From NCBI RefSeq assembly GCF_030696055.1, contig NZ_JAUYNP010000063.1, positions 1-46,967 on the forward strand: a stretch of DNA of 46,967 bases, read 5' to 3'. Under the pieces are notes generated by a model, which did no database searches, was not told where the DNA came from, and worked only from the letters and a program-made list of their open reading frames with translations. The DNA comes from Pseudomonas sp. GTDB taxonomy: Bacteria; Pseudomonadota; Gammaproteobacteria; Pseudomonadales; Pseudomonadaceae. The translations under genes and the position numbers were made by a program. The first letter of the stretch is position 1; each line of letters opens with the position of its first letter. This document shows positions 11,494-19,334 of the stretch, piece after piece.

Positions 11494-11608
11494 AACTGAT
11501 CGCGAGATCAGCCGATAAGCTTAAGAGACCTTACAGTCGGCCTCTTCAGATTATCTCCTCATCAGGCTAATCACGGTTATTGACCCGGCTTTTGCCGGGT
11601 CTTTTTTT
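11494..11608 (+). ncRNA. prrF: Iron-responsive small RNA PrrF
   Basis: The predicted transcript starts about 6-7 nt after the -10 box and ends at the terminator GACCCGGC-tttt-GCCGGGTC followed by seven T (11582-11608), giving about 115 nt, close to the known PrrF length. It contains CTCATCAGGCTAATCACGG (11558 onward), which I recognise as the conserved pairing core of PrrF, and lies after cbpA exactly as in P. aeruginosa. PrrF is the functional analogue of RyhB: with Hfq it represses mRNAs of iron-rich proteins during iron starvation. P. aeruginosa has two tandem copies here; this window has one. Confidence 0.92.
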
Positions 11609-11633
11609 GCCGGTAGAAAAGGCTCGCTGGCTG

Positions 11634-12041
11634 TCAGTAATCCACCTGGGCCAACCAGTCCGGCAGGTTGAAGTGCTGGCTCACCCGGCAAATCTTGCCG
11701 TCGTGAATCTCGAAGAAGGTCGCGGCATTGAGCCGGTAAGACTGGCCGCAAGCATCCGGCAGACCATCGTCGGTGGCCAGGTATTCGCCACTCAGGGTGA
11801 ATTCGCAGGCGGCCCGCCGTCCGCTCGACTCGGTAAGAATCTGCAGATCATCCAGGCTTTCCCGGTAGCAACGCTGCATGCGCTGCAGATACTCGGCAAA
11901 GGCCTGCAGACCCTGCTCGCGGGGGCCCTGATTGATATCCAGCAATACATCGTCGCTGAGCAGCGCCAGGCAGGCTCGGCTGTCGCGGTCGTTAAGGGCA
12001 TTGAAGTAGCGGGTCAGCAGCTCGTGAGCAAGGGCGGGCAT
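11634..12041 (-). CDS. NTF2-like / ketosteroid isomerase-related protein
   Basis: 135 residues from ATG 12041, preceded by AGGAG at a 9-nt distance; a longer upstream frame overlaps the neighbouring gene's 3' end and is not used. LLTRYFNALNDRDSRACLAL begins a SnoaL/NTF2-like alpha+beta cone domain, with HDGKICRVSQHFNLPDWL at the end. Such proteins include small-molecule isomerases, cyclases and hydrolases as well as non-catalytic binders; no function can be assigned. It lies convergent to prrF (26 nt between ends) and 59 nt downstream of the ChaN-type gene on the same strand. Confidence 0.8.
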   Translation of the reverse strand: MPALAHELLTRYFNALNDRDSRACLALLSDDVLLDINQGPREQGLQAFAEYLQRMQRCYRESLDDLQILTESSGRRAACEFTLSGEYLATDDGLPDACGQSYRLNAATFFEIHDGKICRVSQHFNLPDWLAQVDY

Positions 12042-12100
12042 GGCGCGATCTCCTGGTGAGAAAACCCGCAGACTACCCCGCCAGCCGCTGGCAAATCGGG

Positions 12101-13006
12101 CTAGGGTCGCAGTTTTGCGCAGTGGTCCTGCGCAGGTTGCGCCGGCGTGTACCAGAGGTAATCGGCGGCGTGGGCATCGACCGGCTCGCCCAGCTCGGCC
12201 AGTAGCAGCACCTGGGTACCCGCCGCCGCGCCCAGATCGGCCAGATGCAGCGGTACGCCGAGGTCGCGGCGCACATGAAAGGCGCCGGCAAGCAACAGGC
12301 TGGGTTCGGGCGCCGCCAGCATGGCCTCGGCCATCCGCCGGTCGCGCTGCTGCTGCACCGCCAGCATGGCCGGCAGCTGGCTTTCCGACAGCAAATTGCA
12401 ATGGGACTGGCGAATCTGCGCCAGCAAGGCCGCGCGCACCGGCTCTGCGGCGGCCAGCCCCTTAAGCTTTGGTACCTGGATATAGATCCGCCCGATCTCG
12501 GCGCGCTCAAGATTGGCCGCCAGCACGGGATAAGGCTGGCGCAAGGCATACTGCACCAGCGGCCCATACAGCGACCAAGCCCAACCGCGCTGCCAGGCCA
12601 GCTCAGCGAGAAGATCCTGCGGTAGCTGACCGGCGGCCATGGCTGCGCGCAGCCGATCGACCCCGGCCTGCTGGTCGGGGTTGAGCATTTCCAGCAGCAG
12701 GCTGCCCTGCCCTCGCTGCGTGGCCAAGGCGCGCAGCAACCAGAGTTGCAGGGCATGCTGATCCGGGTTGTCATGCCGCTCGCCGACCAACACCCGCGGC
12801 GCCTTGGCCAAGCGCTCGACCAGCTGCGCCGGCGTCAGCACAGCCCCAGTACGCAACTCGATAATCCGTCCCAGCTCGGCCTGTTCCAGTCCCACGGGGC
12901 TTTGCCAGGCGGGCAACGCCGGCAAGGACGCATGACAGCCACAGAGCAGCGCCAGCAGCAGGCTCAGCGCGACAAACAGTGAGCGCGGTCGAATAACGGG
13001 ATTCAT
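12101..13006 (-). CDS. ChaN family lipoprotein, PhuW-like
   Basis: 301 residues. The N-terminal signal ends in ALLCGC, a slightly unusual lipobox with Cys at -2, so lipidation is likely but not certain. VLVGERHDNPDQH is the ChaN (DUF399) signature, and LLAGAFHVRRDLGVPLHL is the later conserved segment with a histidine. ChaN of Campylobacter binds haem, and pseudomonads encode the family member PhuW in the haem-uptake operon beside prrF. Here the gene lies close to prrF but no phuR, phuS or phuTUV is present, so it may be a remnant of that iron/haem locus kept on its own. No clear Fur box was found in the 196-bp divergent region to the Rieske gene. Confidence 0.8.
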   Translation of the reverse strand: MNPVIRPRSLFVALSLLLALLCGCHASLPALPAWQSPVGLEQAELGRIIELRTGAVLTPAQLVERLAKAPRVLVGERHDNPDQHALQLWLLRALATQRGQGSLLLEMLNPDQQAGVDRLRAAMAAGQLPQDLLAELAWQRGWAWSLYGPLVQYALRQPYPVLAANLERAEIGRIYIQVPKLKGLAAAEPVRAALLAQIRQSHCNLLSESQLPAMLAVQQQRDRRMAEAMLAAPEPSLLLAGAFHVRRDLGVPLHLADLGAAAGTQVLLLAELGEPVDAHAADYLWYTPAQPAQDHCAKLRP

Positions 13007-13202
13007 GGCGTGGACTTAGCTTCGGCAACCAGGGTTTGCCTGGCAGGATAAAAGGCGGCGGACAAGGCCGCCAGCCCAACGCATAAGCCCGCCCAGTAGA
13101 GCCGCGCCAAACCGGACTAAACCACGTCCGGCACCGCCGGTAGGACTGCCCTTCCACTTCTGTGGCAGAACGGGATAATGCCCACCTGTTGTGGAGATGC
13201 CT

Positions 13203-13529
13203 ATGTTGCGTTTATGTGCGCCGGATGAGTTGGCCGAAGGCCAGAGCCGGGGCTTTGAAATAGCCGGTGACAAGCTGTTTGCCGTGCGCAGGGACGGCCA
13301 GTGCTATGCCTACCGCAACCGCTGTCCGCACCGCGGCATCCCCCTGGAATGGTTGCCGGACCAGTTTCTCGATCACAGCGCCAGCCTGATCCAGTGCGCC
13401 ACCCACGGCGCGCTGTTTCTGATCGAGTCGGGCGAATGCGTGGCCGGCCCCTGCGCCGGGCAAGCGCTGCAGATGCTGAGCACTCGCGAAGATGCCGACG
13501 GGCTGTGGGTCAGCCTGACCAGCGAGTAA
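13203..13529 (+). CDS. Rieske [2Fe-2S] domain protein
   Basis: 108 residues from ATG 13203, chosen because GGAG lies 6 nt upstream; GTG 13191 and ATG 13197 are alternatives. The cluster ligands are visible: CPHRG and, 20 residues later, CATHGALF, a C-X-H ... C-X2-H arrangement. The protein is a stand-alone ferredoxin-like Rieske domain of the type related to nitrite reductase small subunits and dioxygenase ferredoxins. No oxygenase partner lies beside it, so its electron partner is unknown. GATAAT at 13174-13179 may be the -10 box. Confidence 0.88.
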   Translation: MLRLCAPDELAEGQSRGFEIAGDKLFAVRRDGQCYAYRNRCPHRGIPLEWLPDQFLDHSASLIQCATHGALFLIESGECVAGPCAGQALQMLSTREDADGLWVSLTSE

Positions 13530-13562
13530 GTCGGCGATTGACCAGAGCCTAGGCTCAGCACC

Positions 13563-14453
13563 TCAGAGGCCGGCCGCCTGCAAGCGCTGCGCATGTTCGA
13601 CAAACAACCTGACCGGATCGGCCCCCTTGCCGACCAGGCCGAAGGTCTGATTGACGATGTCGAAGTGATCCAGCGGGTAGCTATCGCCGATCACAGTGCC
13701 CAGGTGCGAGCTATAGCGCCCGACCATACCGTCGCACTGCCCCGCCTCGCGGCGAAAGGTACGGGCGAACAGGCGGCAGGCGACATTCGGCCCGTCGAAG
13801 CGGTTGCCGTCTTTATCGGTGATACCGGCCTGCAAGGTGCCGGACCAGGAGTAGTAGCGCACGCCAGCCACCTCGGCCGCGCCCTCGCCGCCCCAACTCT
13901 CGGGTAGCCCTTGCGGGTACTGCGCATTGAAGGCGGCAACACCCGCGCTGGTCAGCGACTGCTGCGCGGCCGCCACATCCATCGGCAGGGGCGGGCCTGT
14001 ATAGCCACGTTCCAGCCAGGCCATGCAGCGGGCCACGGCACGCAGCAAGAAGGCCAGCAGTCGCTCGCGCAGGCTGCCGTGGGGTGCCTTGCGCTGGAGG
14101 AAATCGGCCAGCTCCGAGCCATGGTTGGGGCCGGCCACCGAGGTGACCGAAGCCACCCACTCGGGCCTGAGCGCCGCGACGTAACGGGCGGTCAACGCAC
14201 CCTGGCTATGGCCGATCAGATGCACCTTCTCGGCCCCGGTCTGCTGCAAGATTTCGCCGATGCGCAGCAGCAACTGCTCGCCGCGCACCTCGCTGGAATG
14301 CACCGACGACACCAGCACCGGAAACACCCTGGCACCGAGCCGGCGCAAGGCGCTGACTATGCCGTACCAGTAGGGATAACCGAGCAGGCTGATAAAGCCG
14401 AGCAAACCCGGCACCAACACCAGGGGATAACGGGGCGCAGCGGAAGACGACAT
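13563..14453 (-). CDS. Triacylglycerol lipase, alpha/beta hydrolase (family I)
   Basis: 296 residues. YPLVLVPGLLGF holds the oxyanion-hole region and GHSQG (81-85) the nucleophile elbow with Ser83. Two cysteines (NVACRLF and GQCDGMV) match the disulfide pair of true Pseudomonas lipases, the aspartate in CDGMV and the histidine in LDHFDIVNQ complete the likely triad. In contrast to secreted LipA there is no N-terminal signal peptide from this start, and no in-frame extension supplies one, so it may be cytoplasmic or use another route. No lif/lipB foldase gene is adjacent. It is divergent from the methyltransferase gene at 14581. Confidence 0.88.
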   Translation of the reverse strand: MSSSAAPRYPLVLVPGLLGFISLLGYPYWYGIVSALRRLGARVFPVLVSSVHSSEVRGEQLLLRIGEILQQTGAEKVHLIGHSQGALTARYVAALRPEWVASVTSVAGPNHGSELADFLQRKAPHGSLRERLLAFLLRAVARCMAWLERGYTGPPLPMDVAAAQQSLTSAGVAAFNAQYPQGLPESWGGEGAAEVAGVRYYSWSGTLQAGITDKDGNRFDGPNVACRLFARTFRREAGQCDGMVGRYSSHLGTVIGDSYPLDHFDIVNQTFGLVGKGADPVRLFVEHAQRLQAAGL

Positions 14454-14580
14454 AGGCCAGCATCCTGGTTACAGAAAGTGCGATTAGTGAGTGCGGTTAA
14501 ACAAGCAGTCCAAGCGCCAAGAGTGGGCAAGGTGCACGGCCTGTCTTATAGTCCAGGCCCCACCCTGCGCTGCTGTGACC

Positions 14581-15303
14581 ATGCACACCATAGAACGGAT
14601 ATACCCCAAGGATCTCGATCCGCTCAGTCAGGATGACCAACACAGCCTGCGCATCCATATGCAACGTTACGAGTTCGCCGCCGCGCACCTGAGCGGCCAG
14701 CGCGTGCTCGACATGGCCTGCGGCTGTGGCTACGGCACCGCCCTGTTGGCCGAACGCAACCCGCAGATGCAGGTGCTGGGCGTGGATATAGACCCCGACG
14801 CCATCGCCTATGCGCAGCAGCATTACCGGCTGCCCAACCTGAGCTATCGGTGCGCCGATGCCGAGCAGTTCGCCAGCGAGTGCGGCTTCGACTGCATCGT
14901 CAGCCTGGAAACCATCGAACACCTGCCGCGCCCGCAACAACTGCTGGCCAACTATACGCGGCTGCTGGCCGTGGGCGGCAAGGTGATCGCCTCGGTACCC
15001 ATCACCCCGACCCTGGATGGCAACCCCCACCACCTGCACGATTTCAGCCGGCGCAGCTTCCATGCGCTGTTTCGCCAGCAGGGTCTGCACGCCCAGCAGC
15101 AGCTGGAGCAGATTCAGTGGTGGCAGTGCAAAGCCTTGTTCTCCAAGCAGGCCGATCGGCACAAGCAGCACCGCTCGGCAGGCGTCGGCAACGCCGTGCT
15201 GCAGTACTACCGGCGCCACCCGCTGTACCTGTTCAGTCGCCTGTATTCAATGCTGCGTTACGGTTTCAGCAACCGTTATCTAACCTGCGTATTCAGCAAA
15301 TAA
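14581..15303 (+). CDS. Class I SAM-dependent methyltransferase
   Basis: 240 residues from ATG 14581; a TATAGT -10-like box lies at about 14547-14552, so longer upstream starts are unlikely. LDMACGCGYGTALLAE is motif I with three glycine positions, VLGVDIDPDAIAYA the acidic strand, FDCIVSLETIEHL motif IV and GGKVIASVPITPT motif VI. HLHDFSRRSFHALF is typical of methyltransferases acting on sugars or surface glycans (Methyltransf_11/23), but no glycosyltransferase neighbours are present, so the substrate is open. A repeat element begins 8 nt after the stop codon. Confidence 0.85.
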   Translation: MHTIERIYPKDLDPLSQDDQHSLRIHMQRYEFAAAHLSGQRVLDMACGCGYGTALLAERNPQMQVLGVDIDPDAIAYAQQHYRLPNLSYRCADAEQFASECGFDCIVSLETIEHLPRPQQLLANYTRLLAVGGKVIASVPITPTLDGNPHHLHDFSRRSFHALFRQQGLHAQQQLEQIQWWQCKALFSKQADRHKQHRSAGVGNAVLQYYRRHPLYLFSRLYSMLRYGFSNRYLTCVFSK

Positions 15304-15310
15304 CCGCATC

Positions 15311-15550
15311 TAGCAGGCTGTTGAAACGTAGGCGAGGCAGCCGAGACAAGGCGCTACGTTAGTAACAGCCTCCGGCTGGTCAAAACGGCGAGGAAGCGGA
15401 GTTTACGTGCAGTAAATGAGAATGACTCGCTTCGCTCGCCCTGCGGGCCGCGCTAAAGCGCGTTAGCCGCAAGCGGCTTGCCGAGCCTGTTTTTAACGCC
15501 CTTTTCTTTTATCCAGAGGGGCAACGCAGGTAGTTTTCAACAGGTTGCTA
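15311..15550. repeat. Dispersed repeat with terminal inverted repeats, copy A
   Basis: 240-bp non-coding element. Ends: TAGCAGGCTGTTGAAA on the left and the reverse complement of TAGCAACCTGTTGAAA on the right, 14 of 16 identical. Inside are the stem TTTAC-gtgca-GTAAA and the stem CGCGC-taaa-GCGCG. Related copies lie at 31875-32110 and 44485-44627. Its right end overlaps the last four codons and the stop of the desaturase gene. No ORF, so it could only move with a transposase acting in trans. Confidence 0.75.
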
Positions 15551-16613
15551 GCGGGGCGCGGCGATAGATCCAGATACGCCTAAGCACGGTGGCGAACTGG
15601 CGCCACAGGCTGCCGCAGTTGTAGACCTGGCCGTAACGTGCGGCGATCTCGCGCACCTCCACGGCCAGGGCCGCATAACGGCGGGCCGGCAGGTCGGGAA
15701 ACAGGTGATGCTCGATCTGGTGGCTGAGGTTGCCGGTGAGAATATGCAATAGCGGCCCGCCGCTAAGGTTGCTGGAGCCGCGTAGCTGACGCAGGTACCA
15801 ATGGCCGCGACTCTCGCCCAGCACCGACTCCTTGCTGAACACCGCGGCCTGCTCGGTAAAGTGGCCGCAGAAGATCACCACAAAGGTCCATAGATTGCGC
15901 AGCAAATTGGCCAGCACATTGCCGGCCAGCACCGCCAGGGCGTTGGCGCCGAGCAGCAACGCCAGCAACGGGAAGAACAGATAGTCCTTGCCCCACTGGC
16001 GCAGCACCTTGGCGTTGAACTGCTTGAGCAAGGGTGCCACCTCGGCGCGGCTGAGTTTGCCCTTGTAGACCTTGTCCAGACGCAGGTGCTGGATCGCTAT
16101 CGAGTACTGGAACAGCACGGCCTGAATCGTCACCCACAGCGGCTGCCAACGGTAGAAGGGCTTCCAGCGCTGTTCGGGAAACAACCGCACCAGGCCGTAA
16201 CCGACGTCGTCGTCCATGCCCAGCACATTGGTCCAGGTGTGGTGCACATGGTTGTGGGTATGCCGCCAGAAGTCGCCGGGCCCGGCTATATCCCACTCGT
16301 AGCTGCGCCCGGCAAACTCCGGGTCGTTCATCCAGTCGTACTGGCCGTGCATCACGTTATGCCCCAGCTCCATGTTTTCCAGAATCTTACCCAACCCCAG
16401 CAGCGCGCTGCCGAGCAGCCAGGTCGGCGGCAACCAGCCGAGCATCAGCAGCGCCCGCCCGCTCCAGCAGCAGAAGCGCACGGCGGCGCGGATACGGCGG
16501 ATATAGCGCGCATCGGCTTCGCCCAGATCGGCTAGCGTGCGCTGACGCAAGGCGTCCAGCTCGTGGCCAAAAGCATCCAGTTCCTCGACAGACAATTCGC
16601 GATCGCTACGCAT
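15537..16613 (-). CDS. desB: Acyl-CoA delta-9 fatty acid desaturase
   Basis: 358-residue membrane di-iron enzyme. All three histidine boxes are present: GHNVMH (84-89), HTHNHVHH (118-125) and QIEHHLF (299-305); hydrophobic segments lie at about 53-78 and 212-250. It introduces a double bond into saturated acyl chains using O2 and electrons from the adjacent reductase. In P. aeruginosa desB is co-transcribed with a reductase gene and repressed by DesT, and the same order is found here (reductase 15 nt upstream, desT divergent). The last residues L-A-T-C and the stop codon lie in a repeat end (15311-15550), so the native C-terminus may have been altered. Confidence 0.9.
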   Translation of the reverse strand: MRSDRELSVEELDAFGHELDALRQRTLADLGEADARYIRRIRAAVRFCCWSGRALLMLGWLPPTWLLGSALLGLGKILENMELGHNVMHGQYDWMNDPEFAGRSYEWDIAGPGDFWRHTHNHVHHTWTNVLGMDDDVGYGLVRLFPEQRWKPFYRWQPLWVTIQAVLFQYSIAIQHLRLDKVYKGKLSRAEVAPLLKQFNAKVLRQWGKDYLFFPLLALLLGANALAVLAGNVLANLLRNLWTFVVIFCGHFTEQAAVFSKESVLGESRGHWYLRQLRGSSNLSGGPLLHILTGNLSHQIEHHLFPDLPARRYAALAVEVREIAARYGQVYNCGSLWRQFATVLRRIWIYRRAPLATC

Positions 16614-16628
16614 GGGCTTTCCTCGGAA

Positions 16629-17744
16629 TTAGAGATCGATCTCAACATCGCCATGGGGCGCGCTGACGCATAGGCGAATTGGCTGCCCCGGCTCGCTGAA
16701 CAGCGCACCGGAGCGCAGATCGCGCACCACGCCGCTGAGCAGGGTGCAGGTGCAACTGGCGCAGATACCCTGGCGGCAACCATGGGCCGGTTTCAGCCCC
16801 AGGGCTTCGGCCTGCTCCAGCAGGCTGCGCTGGTTATCCGCCTGGGCAACCTGACGGCTGCGGGCAAAGCCCAGGCGCACCGAGCGCAGGCTGATATCGG
16901 CGCTGAGCGCCGGCGGGGTAAAGGCTTCCACCTGCAGCTCGCCGTGCCCCCCGGCGCCCTGCCACCACTGCTGCACCTGCCCGACAAAACCGGCCGGGCC
17001 GCAACTGAGCACTGCGCGCTGACTCAAGTCGGCCACGGCTTGCAGATGCTCGGCACGGAAACGGCCCTGCAGTTCGGTATCAACCGCGTCTGCGCCGGTC
17101 AAAGCCCAACGCACCTGCAGGTTGCTGTACTGCCCCTGCAAGGCCTGCAGCTCGGCGACAAAGGCGCGCTGGCCCTGCTCGCGCACGTAATGCAGCAGGC
17201 TGATGGGCGCGCTGCAGCCCTGGGCCAGGGCCGCGCGCAGCAAGCCCAGCAGCGGCGTGATACCGCTACCGGCGGCCAGTAGCAGCACGCCCTGAGCGGC
17301 CGCTGGCCAACACAACTGACCATGGACCGGGCCCAGCTCCAGCAGCTCGCCCACTGCCAATTGCTCCAGCAGATAGGGCGAAACCCGCCCACCCGGCTGG
17401 CGCTTGATCGCAATCTCCAGGCTGCCGTCCGCATGGAGTGCGGTCAGGCTATAGCTGCGGCTTAGGCGCACGCCATTGCGCTGCAGATAGAGCTGCAGAT
17501 GCTGACCCGGCTGCGCGCCGCGCCAATTGCCGTTGGGCCGCAAGCACAGCGCCAGCATGTCGTCGGCGACCCACTGCCGCGCCACCACCCGCGCCATCAC
17601 CCGATTCAGGCGCAGGGCCGGATGCAACAACGCCAACCAGGTATCGACATCGCTCTCGCGCAGCCAGCCACGCGCCACCAAGCCACGCAAGGGCCGCAGC
17701 CACAGCGAGAGTCCACGCATCCAAGCAAAAGGCATCAGGGCCAT
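16629..17744 (-). CDS. desC: Flavin/2Fe-2S reductase, electron donor to DesB
   Basis: 371 residues from ATG 17744, chosen for the GGAG 8 nt upstream; the longer frame from 17789 runs through the operator. Order of domains: FAD-binding (LSRSYSLTA), NAD(P)-binding (GSGITPLLGLL), then a C-terminal plant-type [2Fe-2S] ferredoxin domain with CRQGICASCTC and a fourth cysteine in IRLCVSA. This is the layout of the oxidoreductase that feeds electrons from NADPH to the DesB desaturase. It is 15 nt upstream of desB on the same strand, so one operon, controlled by the operators at 17758-17842. The symbol desC is used for this partner in P. aeruginosa, as I recall. Confidence 0.88.
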   Translation of the reverse strand: MALMPFAWMRGLSLWLRPLRGLVARGWLRESDVDTWLALLHPALRLNRVMARVVARQWVADDMLALCLRPNGNWRGAQPGQHLQLYLQRNGVRLSRSYSLTALHADGSLEIAIKRQPGGRVSPYLLEQLAVGELLELGPVHGQLCWPAAAQGVLLLAAGSGITPLLGLLRAALAQGCSAPISLLHYVREQGQRAFVAELQALQGQYSNLQVRWALTGADAVDTELQGRFRAEHLQAVADLSQRAVLSCGPAGFVGQVQQWWQGAGGHGELQVEAFTPPALSADISLRSVRLGFARSRQVAQADNQRSLLEQAEALGLKPAHGCRQGICASCTCTLLSGVVRDLRSGALFSEPGQPIRLCVSAPHGDVEIDL

Positions 17745-17757
17745 AACAGTCACTCCA

Positions 17758-17842
17758 GTGAACAACCGTTCACCAGACTGGCAGAGCATGCCAACTCAGT
17801 CAACAGTCGTTCACTCGATTTCATCGAACAACCTCGGTTCGA
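17758..17842. promoter_or_regulatory. Three palindromic DesT-type operators
   Basis: Site 1, GTGAAC-aacc-GTTCAC (17758-17773), is a perfect palindrome. Site 2, AGTCAAC-agtc-GTTCACT (17798-17815), reads AGTGAACGACTGTTGACT on the other strand, close to the DesT operator I know from P. aeruginosa. Site 3, TCGAAC-N7-GTTCGA (17824-17842), has a wider spacer and is weaker. They fill the divergent region between the reductase/desB operon and desT, so DesT can control both directions in response to the saturated/unsaturated acyl-CoA ratio. Confidence 0.8.
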
Positions 17843-17914
17843 CGCAGGCGAAGGCCATTTGCTAGAGTGCGGCGCTTATTGATGGAGCCAGCCTTGATTG
17901 GAAGCCAGAAGCCG

Positions 17915-18550
17915 ATGCAGCCGCGCGCCGAACAGAAACTGCAAACCCGCCACGCCCTGATGGAGGCTGCGCGCAGCCTGATGGACAGCGGCCGCGGTTT
18001 CGGCAGCCTGAGCCTGCGCGAGGTGGCGCGCAGCGCCGGTATAGTGCCGACCGGCTTCTACCGGCACTTTCAGGACATGGACGAACTCGGCCTGGCGCTG
18101 GTCGAGGAGGTCGGCGAGACCTTTCGCGAGACCATTCGCCAGGTGCGCCACCATGAGTTCGAATTGGGCGGGGTGATCGACGCCTCGGTGCGCATCTTCC
18201 TCGCGGCGGTGGCGGCCAATCGCTCGCAATTCCTCTTTCTCGCCCGCGAGCAGTACGGCGGCTCGCAGCTGGTACGCCAGGCCGTGGGCGCCCTGCGCGA
18301 ACGCATCACCGCCGACCTGGTGGCGGACCTGGCCGCCATGCCCAAGCTGCAGCACTTCGACGCACCGGCGCAGAATGTCATCGCCGACCTGGTGGTGAAG
18401 ACCGTATTCGCCACCCTGCCGGAACTGATCGACCCGCCTGCCCCCGCGCTGCCGGCCCACGCCACCCCCGAAGCCAAGATGATCGAGCAGCTGCGCTTTA
18501 TCTTTATCGGCGCCAAGCACTGGCAGGGCCTGGGCCAGCCCAGGGACTGA
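17915..18550 (+). CDS. desT: TetR-family regulator of unsaturated fatty acid synthesis
   Basis: 211 residues from ATG 17915 (MQPRAEQKLQTRHALM), with GGAAG 10 nt upstream; ATG 17882 would add 11 residues but has no ribosome binding site. The helix-turn-helix is LSLREVARSAGIVPTGFYRHF (about residues 36-56, in the TetR position), followed by a helical ligand-binding domain. DesT senses acyl-CoA: with unsaturated acyl-CoA it binds DNA and represses desB, with saturated acyl-CoA it releases. Divergent from its target operon, with three operator palindromes between. Synteny with ureE downstream matches P. aeruginosa. Confidence 0.88.
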   Translation: MQPRAEQKLQTRHALMEAARSLMDSGRGFGSLSLREVARSAGIVPTGFYRHFQDMDELGLALVEEVGETFRETIRQVRHHEFELGGVIDASVRIFLAAVAANRSQFLFLAREQYGGSQLVRQAVGALRERITADLVADLAAMPKLQHFDAPAQNVIADLVVKTVFATLPELIDPPAPALPAHATPEAKMIEQLRFIFIGAKHWQGLGQPRD

Positions 18551-18717
18551 CCCGGATCGCACCCAAACGGCGCACCAAAGTCAGCCGCGCACCAAGTCGA
18601 CCCGGGCAACGCCCCAATTCCTGACACCGACTCAGCCCAGGCGCGGCCAGCGCGGCGCCGAAGCGGATTGGCAAGCCCCTTGCTCTAGTTCCGGCATAGC
18701 CCTGCCGGAAACTACCC

Positions 18718-19218
18718 ATGCTGGTCATTCACCACCGTATTGCCACCCAGGCGCACTGGGACGCCGAACTGGAACTGAGCTTCGACGCCCGCAGCAAAAG
18801 CCGCCTGCGCTGTTTCAGCCGCAGCGGCGAGGATGTCGGTCTGTTTCTCCCACGCGGCCAACCGGCGCTGCACGACGGTGAATGCCTGCAAGCCGAGGAC
18901 GGCCGCATCGTGCGCGTACGCGCCCGCGCCGAGCCGCTGCTGCATGTGACCTGCGCCAATCCCTTCGAGCTGATGCGCGCCGCCTACCACCTGGGCAACC
19001 GCCATGTCGCCCTGCAGCTGGGCGACGGCTGGCTGCGCCTGCCGGACGACTATGTGCTCAAGGCCATGCTCGAACAGCTGGGGGCGACGGTCACCAGCGT
19101 CGAAGCGCCCTACCAGCCCGAACAAGGTGCCTATGGCGGCGGCCACCATCACTCGCACGCCGGCGACGCCGAATTCAGCTATGCGCCGCGCCTGCACCAG
19201 TTTGGTGTGCGCTCGTGA
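18718..19218 (+). CDS. ureE: Urease accessory protein UreE, nickel chaperone
   Basis: 166 residues. The N-terminal peptide-binding domain (about 1-72) and the C-terminal metal-binding domain are present; the conserved nickel ligand at the dimer interface is His96 in GNRHVALQ. The C-terminal histidine-rich tail has HHHSH at 143-147. UreE hands Ni(II) to UreG for insertion into urease. The stop codon overlaps a GTG (GTGA), the usual way ureE and ureF are coupled, but here that GTG opens a duplicated fragment of ureF (see next entry). Urease structural genes ureABC and ureD are not in this window; in P. aeruginosa they are also at a distance. Confidence 0.95.
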   Translation: MLVIHHRIATQAHWDAELELSFDARSKSRLRCFSRSGEDVGLFLPRGQPALHDGECLQAEDGRIVRVRARAEPLLHVTCANPFELMRAAYHLGNRHVALQLGDGWLRLPDDYVLKAMLEQLGATVTSVEAPYQPEQGAYGGGHHHSHAGDAEFSYAPRLHQFGVRS

Positions 19219-19334
19219 ACCCGGCTTGGCAGCTGCTCAGGCTCGCCAGCCCACAGCTGCCGAATAACAAGCTGGCTACAGCGCACTCGGCAACACAGTA
19301 CATAAGCTGCGGCTCGGAGCATCCCGGTGAATAA
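19215..19334 (+). pseudogene. Diverged duplicate of the ureF 5' end, 39-codon ORF
   Basis: GTG 19215 overlaps the ureE stop codon and opens a frame whose first 16 residues, [16 protein letters not shown], match 14 of 16 of the functional ureF start ([16 protein letters not shown]). After codon 16 the resemblance ends; the frame continues through unrelated, less GC-rich DNA and stops at TAA 19332-19334, overlapping the real ureF GTG by 8 nt. The two starts are 112 bp apart. Nucleotide identity over the matching 47 nt is about 34/47, mostly synonymous differences, so this is not a fresh tandem copy. It is either a remnant of an older ureF left after replacement or a kept coupling peptide. Confidence 0.8.

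Noticed and set aside
12042-12401. Upstream extension of the NTF2-like gene
   Set aside because: It lies across the 3' part of the ChaN-type gene; ATG 12041 has a proper ribosome binding site and fits the family length.
19215-19334. Sequencing frameshift in ureF
   Set aside because: The fragment repeats the ureF start with many synonymous differences and ureF itself is complete, so this is a true duplicate and not a broken reading frame.
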